Below, piece after piece: positions 13,478 through 24,204 of a stretch of 64,000 nucleotides of DNA. The notes below the pieces were generated by a model. The model saw only the letters and a program-made list of their open reading frames with translations, was not told the DNA's origin and made no database searches. The position numbers and the translations under genes are program-made. Location: assembly GCF_041381155.1 (NCBI RefSeq), contig NC_091142.1, positions 40,225,604 to 40,289,603 on the forward strand, given 5' to 3'. Within the stretch, counting starts at the first letter, position 1; each line of letters begins with the position of its first letter. Origin of the DNA: Argopecten irradians (Eukaryota; Mollusca; Bivalvia; Pectinida; Pectinidae).

Positions 13478-14240
13478 AAAAAGGTAATGGTAATCTTTTG
13501 TCTATAACTTAAAAAGGTAATGGTAATCTTTTGTCTATAACTTATAAAGGTAATGGTAATCTTTTGTCTATAACTTAAAAAGGTAATGGTAATCTTTTGT
13601 CTATAACTTAAAAAGGTAATGGTAATCTTTTGTCTATAACTTAAAAAGGTAATGGTAATCTTTTGTCTATAACTTAAAAAGGTAATGGTAATCTTTTGTC
13701 TATAACTTAAAAAGGTAATGGTAATCTTTTGTCTATAACTTAAAAAGGTAATGGTAATCTTTTGTCTATAACTTAAAAAGGTAATGGTAATCTTTTGTCT
13801 ATAACTTAAAAAGGTAATGGTAATCTTTTGTCTATAACTTAAAAAGGTAATGGTAATCTATAACTTAAAAAGGTAATGGTAATCTTTTGTCTATAACTTA
13901 AAAAGGTAATGGTAATCTTTTGTCTATAACTTATAAAGGTAACATTTGGTAATCTTTTGTCTATAACTTATAAAGGTAACATTTGGTAATCTTTTGTCTA
14001 TAACTTAAAAAGGTAATTGTAATCTTTTGTCTATAACTTAAAAAGGTAATGGTAATCTTTTGTCTATAACTTAAAAAGGTAATGGTAATCTTTTGTCTAT
14101 AACTTAAAAAGGTAATGGTAATCTTTTGTCTATAACTTAAAAAGGTAATGGTAATCTTTTGTCTATAACTTAAAAAGGTAATGGTAATCTTTTGTCTATA
14201 ACTTAAAAAGGTAATGGTAATCTTTTGTCTATAACTTAGA
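13478..14240. repeat. 33-bp minisatellite, about 23 copies, nearly uniform
   Basis: The unit is made of 'aaaaaggtaatggtaatc' followed by 'ttttgtctataactt'. Most copies are identical. A few variants (aacatttggt near 13940-13985, a shortened unit near 13858) are clustered, which suggests recent local amplification. Confidence 0.97.
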
Positions 14241-15108
14241 GCAACATCTCTAATGACTCATTTACAGTGGGTGTTTTTTTGTAGGTTATCAGTACACATC
14301 CCTTAATTTACATACCTTATGCAGTTATATGTTTTATAGAAAATAGCTTTAACCCATGGCCATATATCGAATGAATGATTTCTATGGTTTGCTTTTTTAT
14401 TATCAGAAAACATGTTATTTTTTGCGACCATAGCAATGTGCTGCGAAATCGCTAAAATACCTGGCTTTACGTAAGTGTGCTGGATTCAAACCATGTCTAT
14501 CCTATACTACATTTTCCTCACCTTTCTCTTACAGGAAAATACCAAATCCTCACATACATTATGAAAGTTTGTTGGCTGAAACATGTATATTGAAAGTATT
14601 TATTACTTTTTAAAGACTTGCAGTGGCCCCATCTTTACATAAAAAACAAACTCTGTATCAATTTCATAAAAAACAAACTCTGTATCAATCATCAAAAGAT
14701 TGTCGTTAAAATGTCATCAAAGCATACTGATAGTACACGACTTGAGCACGTTCTTTTTTAAAATAATATATACTTTAACTATGTTAAGTTCAAAACACCA
14801 GTTGTACAAGAAATTAAATAGTAGCTAAATATCCAAGTCAACAACGCTACAATTACTTAAAAGAATAAGCGACGTCGTACACATGTATGCTAATTTGATG
14901 AAGACATCCAGTCTACAGGATTCTTTACATACAAGTGTTCGCAGTTTGACGACAAATTATTCATACTATTTTTAAAATGAATTCCACAACACTGTCTGGT
15001 TATTTAAGTTTGGTAGATATAGCGGCCAATGATATGATAATGCAAAGATTTCATTGTGTCGATTTTGTAATAGGCCAAGTGTCAGATGGTTCAAAAGGCC
15101 AAATACAT
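14241..15108. other. Upstream region of the 15446 gene; no gene seen
   Basis: AT-rich sequence with a short direct duplication near 14640-14690 (two copies of a roughly 28-bp stretch containing 'aacaaactctgtatcaat'). No coding signal was seen. Confidence 0.4.
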
Positions 15109-15116
15109 TATAAATA
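15109..15116 (+). promoter_or_regulatory. TATA box candidate
   Basis: TATAAATA lies about 30 bp before a 'ttactcacact' stretch that could be an initiator. It is correctly placed for the 15446 gene if that gene has a short 5' noncoding exon. Confidence 0.45.
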
Positions 15117-15139
15117 TTGACTGCCCTTAGTCCTACTTT

Positions 15140-15182
15140 ACTCACACTAAATCACAGCTTTGTTGTTGATATTCTCGGCTAG
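15140..15182 (+). other. Possible 5' noncoding exon of the 15446 gene
   Basis: A donor-like 'ctag|gtacga' ends this stretch at 15182. A strong pyrimidine-rich acceptor, 'ttttttctctttgtag', ends at 15387. Together with the TATA box they suggest a roughly 200-bp intron in the 5' UTR. The 5' border is only estimated from the TATA position. Confidence 0.35.
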
Positions 15183-15387
15183 GTACGATTTCTACTTACA
15201 ATACTTTTTATTTGTATAGGAAACGAGGTGTGTTTTACCTAAAGCATAATGTGTTTTATGTTTGTGTGTATACTGTGGTATTAATATTGTATAGTGCTTG
15301 TCACTTAAGCAGTATGTAATTAAAAACATTTCATATTCGACAATTTATACTTTATGTTCTCAAGGACTATTTTTTTTCTCTTTGTAG

Positions 15388-15477
15388 ATGCAGTTGTTTA
15401 AGGAAACGCAAACATTAGTCGTCGGATTACTCCAAGACATTCAGTATGAACGCCAAAATGGTGAGCTCCCTGTTTAA
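15388..15477 (+). other. Upstream ORF overlapping the main start codon
   Basis: The ATG immediately follows the predicted acceptor at 15387. It opens a 29-codon frame that begins MQLFKETQTL and stops at TAA 15475-15477. It overlaps the first 32 nt of the main ORF in another frame. If the 5' UTR intron is real, this is the first ATG in the mRNA and would limit initiation at 15446 or 15458. Confidence 0.45.
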
Positions 15478-16390
15478 GATTGATGGAGATAGTAACAAAC
15501 AGAAAACGCTAAATACTATCCGGGTCATGAAGGGAGCAATCAGTGTTTCTAAAAGCAAAACGGGCGAGGTCATTTATCGGAGCAACAAGCTCGAAAATGA
15601 AGGACTTCAACGTCAGATCAAAAGATTTGAAAAGGCGCGGCTTCATCTGAACAGTACATATGACTCTAAAAAGCGGACAACGCTTAGGCGTTGGGCCCTG
15701 GTGTTCGAAAAACAGAAATCTATGAACGAATCTATTCGGGAATTCGACATGCTTCTGACTCGAGCCATAGAAGATGTAGATTCTGGAGGTCGTAAAGAGT
15801 CATCAGTCGGTATGAAAGAAAATGCTCTCGGTCTGAATTCTGAGGCAGAAAAACAAGAAGAGGAGGACGAGGAAGAGAAAGAAAGACAGAAAACAGATGA
15901 AGAAAAGGCCGCTGAGTTGATGAGTCGTCGAGGAATTACACGGATACGACTTCAACCGATTGGTGTTGGTAAAAACTCTCAAATAAAGGTCAAAACTCCG
16001 GAACCGGAAACGCCGGTTATAGAAGAAGAGTTGTGGCCCCTTGCTGATACCACGTGGGTCAACAATTATATTCGTGATCAAAAAGTAAAACACGAGTCAC
16101 TTATCACGAAAAACATTTTGAAAAAGATACGCGAAGGACTTACTTCGAAAAATCCATTGTTTCGATTTCGACTTCGTGCTAACTTTGCTGATGACCCTAA
16201 TGTTAGTATTGACATAATTAAATCCGCTAGAGCGGTGCCACAAACGGCGAGGTCAGCTAAAACAGCCCCGTCTATGTCAACATTACCTGTGCGAAAGGAT
16301 ATAATCAAACCGCAGACGACGATGCACGAGTCGTCACTGAACCAACTTCCACCAATCAACATGCTGAGACGATCAAAAACAATGGTGTGA
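15446..16390 (+). CDS. Unrecognised charged protein, 314 residues, single coding exon
   Basis: A complete frame from ATG to TGA in base composition clearly richer in GC than its flanks. The first ATG (15446) is followed by a second at 15458 with a better context (aaaATGg), so translation may start at either. The protein is basic and helical in its first 120 residues. It has a run of Glu, Asp and Lys around residues 135-157 that probably forms a coiled or acidic linker, and a tryptophan-bearing segment ELWPLADTTWVNNYIRDQ near residue 195. The tail is rich in Ser, Thr, Lys and Pro. There is no signal peptide or membrane segment. I do not recognise the family and propose no function. The minus-strand frames over it are shadows. 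Confidence 0.8.
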   Translation: MNAKMVSSLFKIDGDSNKQKTLNTIRVMKGAISVSKSKTGEVIYRSNKLENEGLQRQIKRFEKARLHLNSTYDSKKRTTLRRWALVFEKQKSMNESIREFDMLLTRAIEDVDSGGRKESSVGMKENALGLNSEAEKQEEEDEEEKERQKTDEEKAAELMSRRGITRIRLQPIGVGKNSQIKVKTPEPETPVIEEELWPLADTTWVNNYIRDQKVKHESLITKNILKKIREGLTSKNPLFRFRLRANFADDPNVSIDIIKSARAVPQTARSAKTAPSMSTLPVRKDIIKPQTTMHESSLNQLPPINMLRRSKTMV

Positions 16391-16866
16391 GGCTGGTTCT
16401 CAAATGTTATATATATCCCATAGTGCCCTGTTAACGGAAACAAAGAACTCTGGGAGGTTGTCAAGTGTGTAAGCTTAATAGCGGAATGGTATGGCACTTC
16501 GTTGACAATAAGATGGTTTTCAAAATAGCAGGAAAGTTAGATCGTAAACTGTGTTTGTTGAAAGCATGCAAAGTTAATTAAATCGACACATTGTGATGAT
16601 CTAGGAATCTGCTTCCAAGTGCTCAACTGTGAATTCAATAACTTGGTCGATTGGAACTTTACTGTGTTTTATTTTAATCGAATCCATGTAATGGAAAAAA
16701 CTGATACATGTATGATGACAGATCGTGTCGTTATTTATTTAATCCAGTTCTACTGTCAAGCATAGCAAGTACTGTTGTGTGTGTCTATATTGTATCGAAG
16801 AGGCTGTTCTACGTATTGGATGTCGTGTCGTCATACAAAACGATTTGTATTGGCGTCATAATCTTA

Positions 16867-16872
16867 AATAAA
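16867..16872 (+). terminator. Polyadenylation hexamer AATAAA (proximal)
   Basis: AATAAA lies 477 bp after the stop of the 15446 gene. A second copy lies at 16984-16989. Confidence 0.4.
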
Positions 16873-16983
16873 CTGACTTTAACAAAACAAAGCAAAGTAA
16901 ATGACCAATGTCTGATCATTGCTAATAACTGTTGTGACAAATTTCTAGATAACTGTTATATTACATTGTACTTGTTAAATTCC

Positions 16984-16989
16984 AATAAA
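16984..16989 (+). terminator. Polyadenylation hexamer AATAAA (distal)
   Basis: The second hexamer downstream of the 15446 gene, followed by GT-containing sequence. Which of the two sites is used cannot be told from sequence. Confidence 0.35.
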
Positions 16990-17339
16990 ATTACGAACAA
17001 ATGAATTACTGTTCAGTAACAGTTCTTTTTAATATGTGAATATATGATAAAACGTATACTTATACTTAATCCGCTAGTACCTTAGACTTACCATTGGTAA
17101 AATTAGTTACCAGTGGTATACCCATGGTGCCAATGTCAACCAAACAAAATTTTAAACTTTTTGTGCAGCGGTCTAGAACTCTGCGTTGGTAAGTTCGGTA
17201 ATGACGTAATTTAAAGATGGCGACCTCCATGTGCAGATGTTGTCGCGGCAGTTTTTCCTCTCATTTTAATCATACAGGGGATTCCAAACAATCCCTGCTA
17301 TTAGCAGTTGTCTGATGGCATGTTTTTTTCTAAAATGTT

Positions 17340-17650
17340 TACCATTGCTTTAACGTTGGTCCAATTGGTTTACCGTCGGTACCATTGGTTTACCGTCGGT
17401 ACCATTGGTTTACCATTGCTCCCATTGGTTTACCGTTGGTACAATTGGTTTACCATTGGTCCCATTGGTTTATCGTTGGTACAATTGGTTTACCGTCGGT
17501 ACCATTGGTTGACCATTGGTCCCATTGGTTTATGGCTGGTACCAGTGGTTTACCATTGGTCCCATTGGTTTACCGTTGGTACCATTGGTTTACCATTGGT
17601 CCCATTGGCTTACCGTTGGTACCATTGGCAAGTATGCTACCATTGGTAAG
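17340..17650. repeat. 20-bp minisatellite rich in ATTGG/CCAAT
   Basis: About 15 units of 20 bp of the form 'ccattggtttaccgttggta'. Units alternate between 'accgt' and 'accatt' types, giving a 40-bp higher-order pattern. Related single copies lie at 17085-17140. Every unit contains at least one CCAAT on the minus strand. Long frames in all three plus frames are caused by the repeat. Confidence 0.93.
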
Positions 17651-17944
17651 TTAAAATCTGTTAAAAAACAGTCATCCAATGGTGCTTATGGTAATTAGTT
17701 CTACCAAAGATTACTAATGATTTATACCATTGTTACTTCTCTGGACGTAACCAATCTTCAACAAAATTGATTCAGCCCTAGATAATGCCTTGATCGGATG
17801 TGACACAATATAATTATTTACGTCGTCATGATTTCTGACAAATCTCTAACGTATCAACTTTTTTTTCTACTTTTCACAGAAAGATAAAATTGGTATGTAA
17901 AATCGGATCTTTTTTAAATGATATTGAGTTAATGTGCACCAAAT

Positions 17945-18470
17945 AGCTTAATAAACTTCATCGAAGATACCGGATAGCTTAATAAACTTCATCGAAGATA
18001 CCGGATAGCTTAATAAACTTCCTCGAAGACACCGGATAGCTTAATAAACTTCATCGAAGATACCGGATAGCTTAATAAACTTCATCGAAGATACCGGATA
18101 GCTTAATAAACTTCATCGAAGATACCGGATAGCTTAATAAACTTCATCGAAGATACCGGATAGCTTAATAAACTTCATCGAAGATACCGGATAGCTTAAA
18201 AAACTTCATCGAAGATATCGGATAGCTTAATAAACTTCATCGAAGATACCGGATAGCTTAATAAACTTCATCGAAGATACCGGATAGCTTACTAAACTTC
18301 ATCGAAGATACCGGATAGCTTAATAAACTTCATCGAAGATACCGGATAGCTTAATAAACTTCATCGAAGATACCGGATAGCTTAATAAACTTCATCGAAG
18401 ATACCGGATAGCTTAATAAACTTCATCGAAGATACCGGATAGTTTAATAAACTTCATCGAAGATACCGGA
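17945..18470. repeat. 31-bp minisatellite, about 17 copies, nearly uniform
   Basis: The unit is 'taccggatagcttaataa' followed by 'acttcatcgaaga'. Only a handful of single-base variants are present (near 18025, 18195, 18215, 18290 and 18440), so the array is young or homogenised. Confidence 0.97.
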
Positions 18471-18474
18471 TTTG

Positions 18475-21070
18475 GAATGCAGGTTTATTTCACTTGAATA
18501 ATGATATCTTTCCATAGAGTTGTTTGGTGCATACATGTACATTGACACTGATTTTGCATCCTTACCAAAAATTGTCATTTCCTTGACGCAAACCGCTTAA
18601 CAATAATCGCAGTAAAATGTTAAAACACATTTGTTATATGACAGAGAAAATCATTTCATTTATTTGTAATTCATTCTAACAGTGTATATACTATGCTTTT
18701 TATATGGAATTTGGTAATTTTGTTTTCTCTTGATAACTTAGGGTTGTAGGGGTCATAATTAGTTACATATTTTAATAATTAGTTGACAATAATTTAACAA
18801 TTAGTCTTGTAATCCGTGAGACCTGTCATCGTGAGAGAAAGGCAATGCAGATTGTGAGTCTCACACAAAAAGCGTGAGATTTGGCAACCCTGCGTAAATA
18901 CGGAGATGAGATAACCGTTCATTGACAGGATTTGACTGATTTTCGAGCTTTAATGCAATTCACGGTGAAGCTGCGAATGATTTCTTTGCCAGTTTCCACG
19001 TTTAACTGCCCGGTGTTAAACACCAGCTATAATACCGGTATCAGGTTTGACACCCGTCAAGTGTGTATTGTGATATTGACACTTGTATTAAGTATGTATT
19101 AGTGAAGGATTGATCGCCATGATTATATACCGTATGTATAAACTGTTGATCTTCACGAGATTATTAACCCTATTCCAGCTAAAGCGCTTACCCCAATTCA
19201 TACAGTCCTATTGAAATCTCGATCAAATAATAATTCCAGCTTGGATTTTAATCACTTTTCGCTCTGTGATTACAGATCAAACTCGTCAAAACACCTCGTC
19301 ATAATAATCAATAGACTTTCAAATCAAGATTGCAGGTAAAGATACAATTATAAATTTGATACGGGTCAAGGTTATCCCAAAGGTTTTATTGAATTTATAC
19401 TATAGAATTTATCGACTGGATCGATTTGTGAACGTAATGATTTTTCATCAAGTCTATGAACTGATGAAAATCTTCAAAGACACGACGGTTGATGGCGTTA
19501 ATTTAACAGAATGTATAGCAGACATTAACATTTATAAGCTCCTAATTAATAATGTGTTAGAACGATTTTAGAACATTTTAAACCTTTTATTTCATTTGAA
19601 AGCAATTGAAAATTGCATGCTTTTGAAAACATCTGTTTATATTAATTTCTTAAAACAAGACATTTCATTTAGTAAACATGATAAACAATATCAAGCACAA
19701 CATATTATTATACTGATTGTTAAGTATTATATATTCATACAATCAATGAAAATCGAAGGCATTAACAAAGAATCAACAATATTATATTTACAATCATACG
19801 TGTACGTCTACCATAAACGAGTATAAATTCTACCCAAAATATGGTGTTGTGATTATAACTTTTTATCTTTAACTTTATTGCAGTTCACAGTCAAATGTTT
19901 CTTTTTAATAACAAATAAATAATAATATGTCTTTTTATACACTATAAATTTCATATGTAGCTCGGCATTGCATAATTATATTGAGATGTCTTAGTGACTT
20001 ACTGACTACACTCTTAGATGAACACAAAAACATTAAGAAAGAATCATTTCCCTAGTACACAGGTCACGACAACAGACTTTGGCATTTACCTTTTTTGTAA
20101 TGATAATGTTACGCAACAAGTAAAAACTCTAAATGTGTGGCGTTTCGTAACTAAGTCATCGAAACGTCACACATGAAATATTCACTGGTTCATTACATCA
20201 TCACATAAACCATACTTCCCAGCCCGAAGACAGAAAATTTAAGAAATAAAAGGCTTTGATCCGAGACAGGAATGTGTCTAGTAGATAGATGTCTGTAGAT
20301 GTCTACACTTGATATCTAAATGTCGAAATATCATACAAGTGTGATATCAAGACCAGAGTACATTCGGGTGAATTGTATGCACGCTTTCTCCCTGCTTGCA
20401 TCCCTGTGACCAACATATCCCAGTCTCCACTGACCTTTCACCAGCTGGCTATCCCAGACAGAGCTTCAGGGAACACTAACCAGCCGATTGAAGCTATTTA
20501 AATCAGTATATAAAACAAATTTTAATGAAGTTAGCGCGCTTTAATTTCTAGATATCTTTATACCAAAGTTTAGATTTAAATTATATCTTAAGAACACGGA
20601 CGATGGCGCAATGCTTCTTGTATATCAAACTTTAAAATGATATGATACATGACTATAGGTATCATAATCTCAACTCTAAAATTATTTCAGATTTAATAAG
20701 TCAGCAAACGACCGGTAAAGATATTGAAATTTATTCTTTGTGATGAACTCCTCAGATAAGAACAGGGTTTCTTGAAGCAACACACACTATGTTGAAGGTC
20801 ATAGTCTATTTACACAAAAATAACATAACACCCATGTTAGATAACTGGTTGGGGACTCATGAAAAGTGCTAAAGGATCGAACAGAAACAGACAGTCCCTA
20901 AATGTAATAGAACAAAAATATTTTGTGGATAAATCTGACTGTTTTCAAGAGCACCTAGAAAAAGATATCAAAAGCGACAGCAAACGCGAATTATCCAGAA
21001 CATTTAAAAGAGTAGAAATCATCAAAGGAATAGTGAACTGTTCAGGTTACAAAGAATGCTAAGAATAGTT
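18475..21070. other. No gene seen
   Basis: AT-rich intergenic sequence. Frames at 19356-19571, 19596-19826 and 20859-21062 have no recognisable protein. The last may be the decayed 5' part of the retrotransposon that follows. Confidence 0.4.
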
Positions 21071-21074
21071 ATCA

Positions 21075-22370
21075 ATGACAGGAGTAAAACCGTACAACAA
21101 CTACAAAGTTCTCGATCAAATATATCTAACCCTTTCCAATTTTACATCACAACTTCTTGGCAGCAAAGGGTCTGGAACCTTGAAAGCAGAGAGGGAAGAG
21201 GTCGATAAGCATCTGAACGACATGCACAGCGATTCTAAGAGGGATGCGGAGCTTGAGAACAACGAAAAACTCATTCGACCAGATGAAACAGAACATTTGT
21301 TTGATCAGTCTAAACCAGAGTTGAAGGCAGAAAAAGATCATCAGGAAAGCAAGAACAACATCATCACCAGGTCCCAACGGCATGCCATATAGAGTATATA
21401 AGAATTGCCCGAGAATGACAAAGCGACTGTGGCAGCTCATGAGGATAGTATGGAGAAGAGGAAAGCTGGATAACTGTTGGCACCAGGCAGAGGGATGCTT
21501 CATACCAAAAGAGGAACAATCTGAGACACTCAAGCAATGCCAGACCATATAATTTATATTGAACATCGAAGGATAGTACTTGCAATACTAGCAAAGAGAA
21601 TGACTAATTGCATGCTGCATAGCAAGTTTATCGACATGTCGTTACAGAGAAAGGAAGGGTTCCATGTGTGTCAGGAGGTGTGGAACATACCAGCGTCTTG
21701 ACGCACATTATCAGAGAAGCAAAGGAGATGAAAGGCGAGCTTGCTGTCATTTGGCTAGACCTAGCAAATACATAGGGTCCCATGCCACACAAGCTGGTCC
21801 AACTTACACGTATCATGTGCCATAAAAGACACGACATCTGCTAGAAAGCTACTTTGACAAGCTAGAGCTTAGATTCACAGTCCAGGACAACACAACATCG
21901 TGGCAAAGTTTAGATGTCGGGATAGTCACTGGCTGTACGGTATCAGTGATTGTTTTTGCTGCAGTCATGAACCTAATGGAGAATATGAGTAAGGGACCAT
22001 GGATGAGAGCTGGAGTTAGACAACCCCCAGTAAGGGCATTTATGGATGACATGACCATCAACACAAAGACAGTCATAGAGGCAAGATGGACTCTTCAGAA
22101 AATTAAAGAACCATCCAAGTCCAGAAGTCTAGTTCTGAAGAAGGGGAATATCAAGAGCGAAGCATTCAAGACTGCAGAGGAAACCATTCCAACAGTTTTA
22201 GAGATGCCAGTTAAGTGCCTGGGGAAATGCTTGGACGACTCACTCAGCGATACTGGAAACGTTAACAACACACAGAGGCACCTTGAGAAATGGATGGACA
22301 CTATCGACAGGAGTGGTTAACCAGGAAAATACAAGACCTGGATATACCAACATGGAGTATTACCAATGGT
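21075..22370 (+). mobile_element. Decayed non-LTR retrotransposon (reverse transcriptase)
   Basis: Translation in shifting plus frames gives RT-type sequence with many stops. A linker-like part (KAEREEVDKHLNDMHSDSKR, near 21181-21240) precedes the RT. A part with TKRLWQLMRIVWRRGKLDNC near 21417-21475 follows. The last open part at 21946-22320 contains FMDD (22040-22051), the catalytic box that corresponds to YXDD of reverse transcriptases, then VKCLGKCLDDSLSDTGNVNN. The frame ends near KYKTWIYQHGV and then gives way to the 23-bp array. At least five stops or frameshifts separate the pieces, so it is dead. The clade is not assigned. Confidence 0.82.
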
Positions 22371-22375
22371 TCTGT

Positions 22376-22586
22376 AAATATACAGTTCCCGTATTATAGC
22401 ATATAAAGTTCTTAAATTATAACATATACAGTTCCTGTATCATAGCATATACAGTTACTGTATCATAGCATATACAGGTTCTGTATCAAAGCATATACAG
22501 TTCCTGTATTATAGCATATACAGTTCCTGTATTATAGTATAAACAATTCCTGTATTATAGCATATACAGTTAATGTATTATACAAA
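22376..22586. repeat. 23-bp minisatellite, left arm (about 9 copies)
   Basis: Units of the form 'tatacagttcctgtattatagca' start directly after the truncated retrotransposon. The same array resumes at 24205, so a 1.6-kb insertion has split it. Confidence 0.92.
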
Positions 22587-23127
22587 TATAGCATTTTGGT
22601 GAGGTCGATACATGGTTATATCGACCAAAGAAAAAATATTGACCGAGGACGTAGCCTGAGGTCTATGGTTTTTTTTCTGTGGTCGATATAACCATGTATT
22701 GACCTAAATCAAAATGCTATAATTGTTTTATTATTTTTCTGGATTTTTTTCATTTTGAAATGGGTGTTAAAGTAAATAAGCATCGTATTGTAAATTCTGC
22801 TTCGTGATGACAGTTACAATCTTAAGATTTTGTAACACGTTTCATTTAAAAACAACATATGAAAGCAGTATCAATTGATGCACTTCAAGCTTTTATTACA
22901 TGCACTCGGTGCATGCGTGTTTGTAAATTGCATACATGTACTCTATTAGACATGTAGCTCCATGGCTTTAGGACACAGTCAATTAAATGTATAGCTGTTC
23001 TCTGTTGAAATAATAAACTTCGACGTCAAACATATATTAACAGATTCAGATAGACATTAAGATACATTCTCTTATGCTTAGTACTCCATTCCGTAAAGTA
23101 AAAATCGTATACATACAGTAGGATTAG

Positions 23128-23249
23128 CCTAGGCCATAGGGCCTCGTTACTTATGATGATATATATAAGATAGGTCACGTGTAATGTATGTAAATAGACG
23201 TGACCTATCTTATATATATCATCATTAGTAACGAGGCCCTGTGCCTAGG
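23128..23249. repeat. Palindrome, arms about 52 bp, loop 17 bp
   Basis: The left arm 23128-23180 starts 'cctaggccatagggcctcgt' and ends 'gataggtcacgt'. The right arm 23198-23249 is nearly its exact complement. Confidence 0.9.
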
Positions 23250-23387
23250 CCGAATGTTGTAAGTAGCCTAGGTGGAATTTTAAAATAAATATCAAACGTA
23301 TTCACTATTCAATGGCTCCAGACGCTTAATGAATGTTATTCGATTATTTCGTACTCTCCTACCGTGTTTATATTATACTGCAGTCAT

Positions 23388-23488
23388 CAGCTGGAACAAC
23401 TTCGCTAGCCAAGGGTATTAAGTCCGATTCTCTCCCTACTAGAAAGAGATGCGGACTAATACCCTTGGCTAGCGAAGTTGCAGCTGGA
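23388..23488. repeat. Palindrome, arms about 37 bp
   Basis: The left arm (23388-23426) contains 'acttcgctagccaagggtat'. The right arm (23452-23488) contains 'atacccttggctagcgaagt'. The loop is about 25 bp. Confidence 0.9.
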
Positions 23489-23664
23489 AGTCATCATCAT
23501 CTTTGATAGAAACCGAAACAATCAACGTCTTCTGTCACATTTTGTGGTTACGCTTCAAATTCAGGTCATCAAAGCGTTTGTTTAAAAGCGCCAGGAACAC
23601 AAAGCTTAAAATAACCGTGCAATATACTTTTTCTATAAACTACTTCCGGAAAAATAGTGCAATT

Positions 23665-23777
23665 ATGAAGGATAGGGATATTCTACCCGAGGGTCACAAA
23701 ATGTAGTAAAACCCGAGGCTTGGCGAGGGTTTTGCAACATTTTTTGATCCCGGGGGTAGAATATCCCTATCCTTCAT
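23665..23777. repeat. Palindrome, arms about 50 bp
   Basis: 'gaaggatagggatattctac' near 23668 pairs with 'gtagaatatccctatccttc' near 23756, and the pairing continues inward with mismatches to 'aaaaccc' and 'gggtttt'. Confidence 0.88.
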
Positions 23778-24204
23778 ATCCACTTATGAAAGAGTATTTT
23801 TCTTTCATACCACGACGTTTTACTGCAATTTTACAACTATAATATCCCGCCATTTTGAAATAAATTCGAAGAAATCCACGACTGGAAGTCAATTTCCATA
23901 CATGAAAAATTACGTGATATTTTCAACACAAATTCCGTTGCTTGCATCTTTTATAGTAAAACCAGTCAATTTTGTGAAAAAAATGTTACAATTTTACCGA
24001 GGAAATAGAGATTTTGTTGACGCCGTGACGTCACGAGGCTTTATTGCATGGGTAGACATGCAATACAGCCTCAGGCGACATGAGTGTATTGCCCTAGACC
24101 AGCCAGTATTACACGTGTAGGTATGAAAGAAAGTTTTTATCGGTGATCACGTGGCGTGTTTTTGACCAATGAGAAGTGACAAAAAATCCAGAAAAATAAT
24201 AATA

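Noticed and set aside
13478-14240. Possible CRISPR-like direct repeats
   Set aside because: Units are contiguous with no unique spacers and the genome is an animal's; this is a minisatellite.
17308-17698. Three overlapping frames rich in 'YRWYHWFT'
   Set aside because: Translation of the 20-bp array in different frames.
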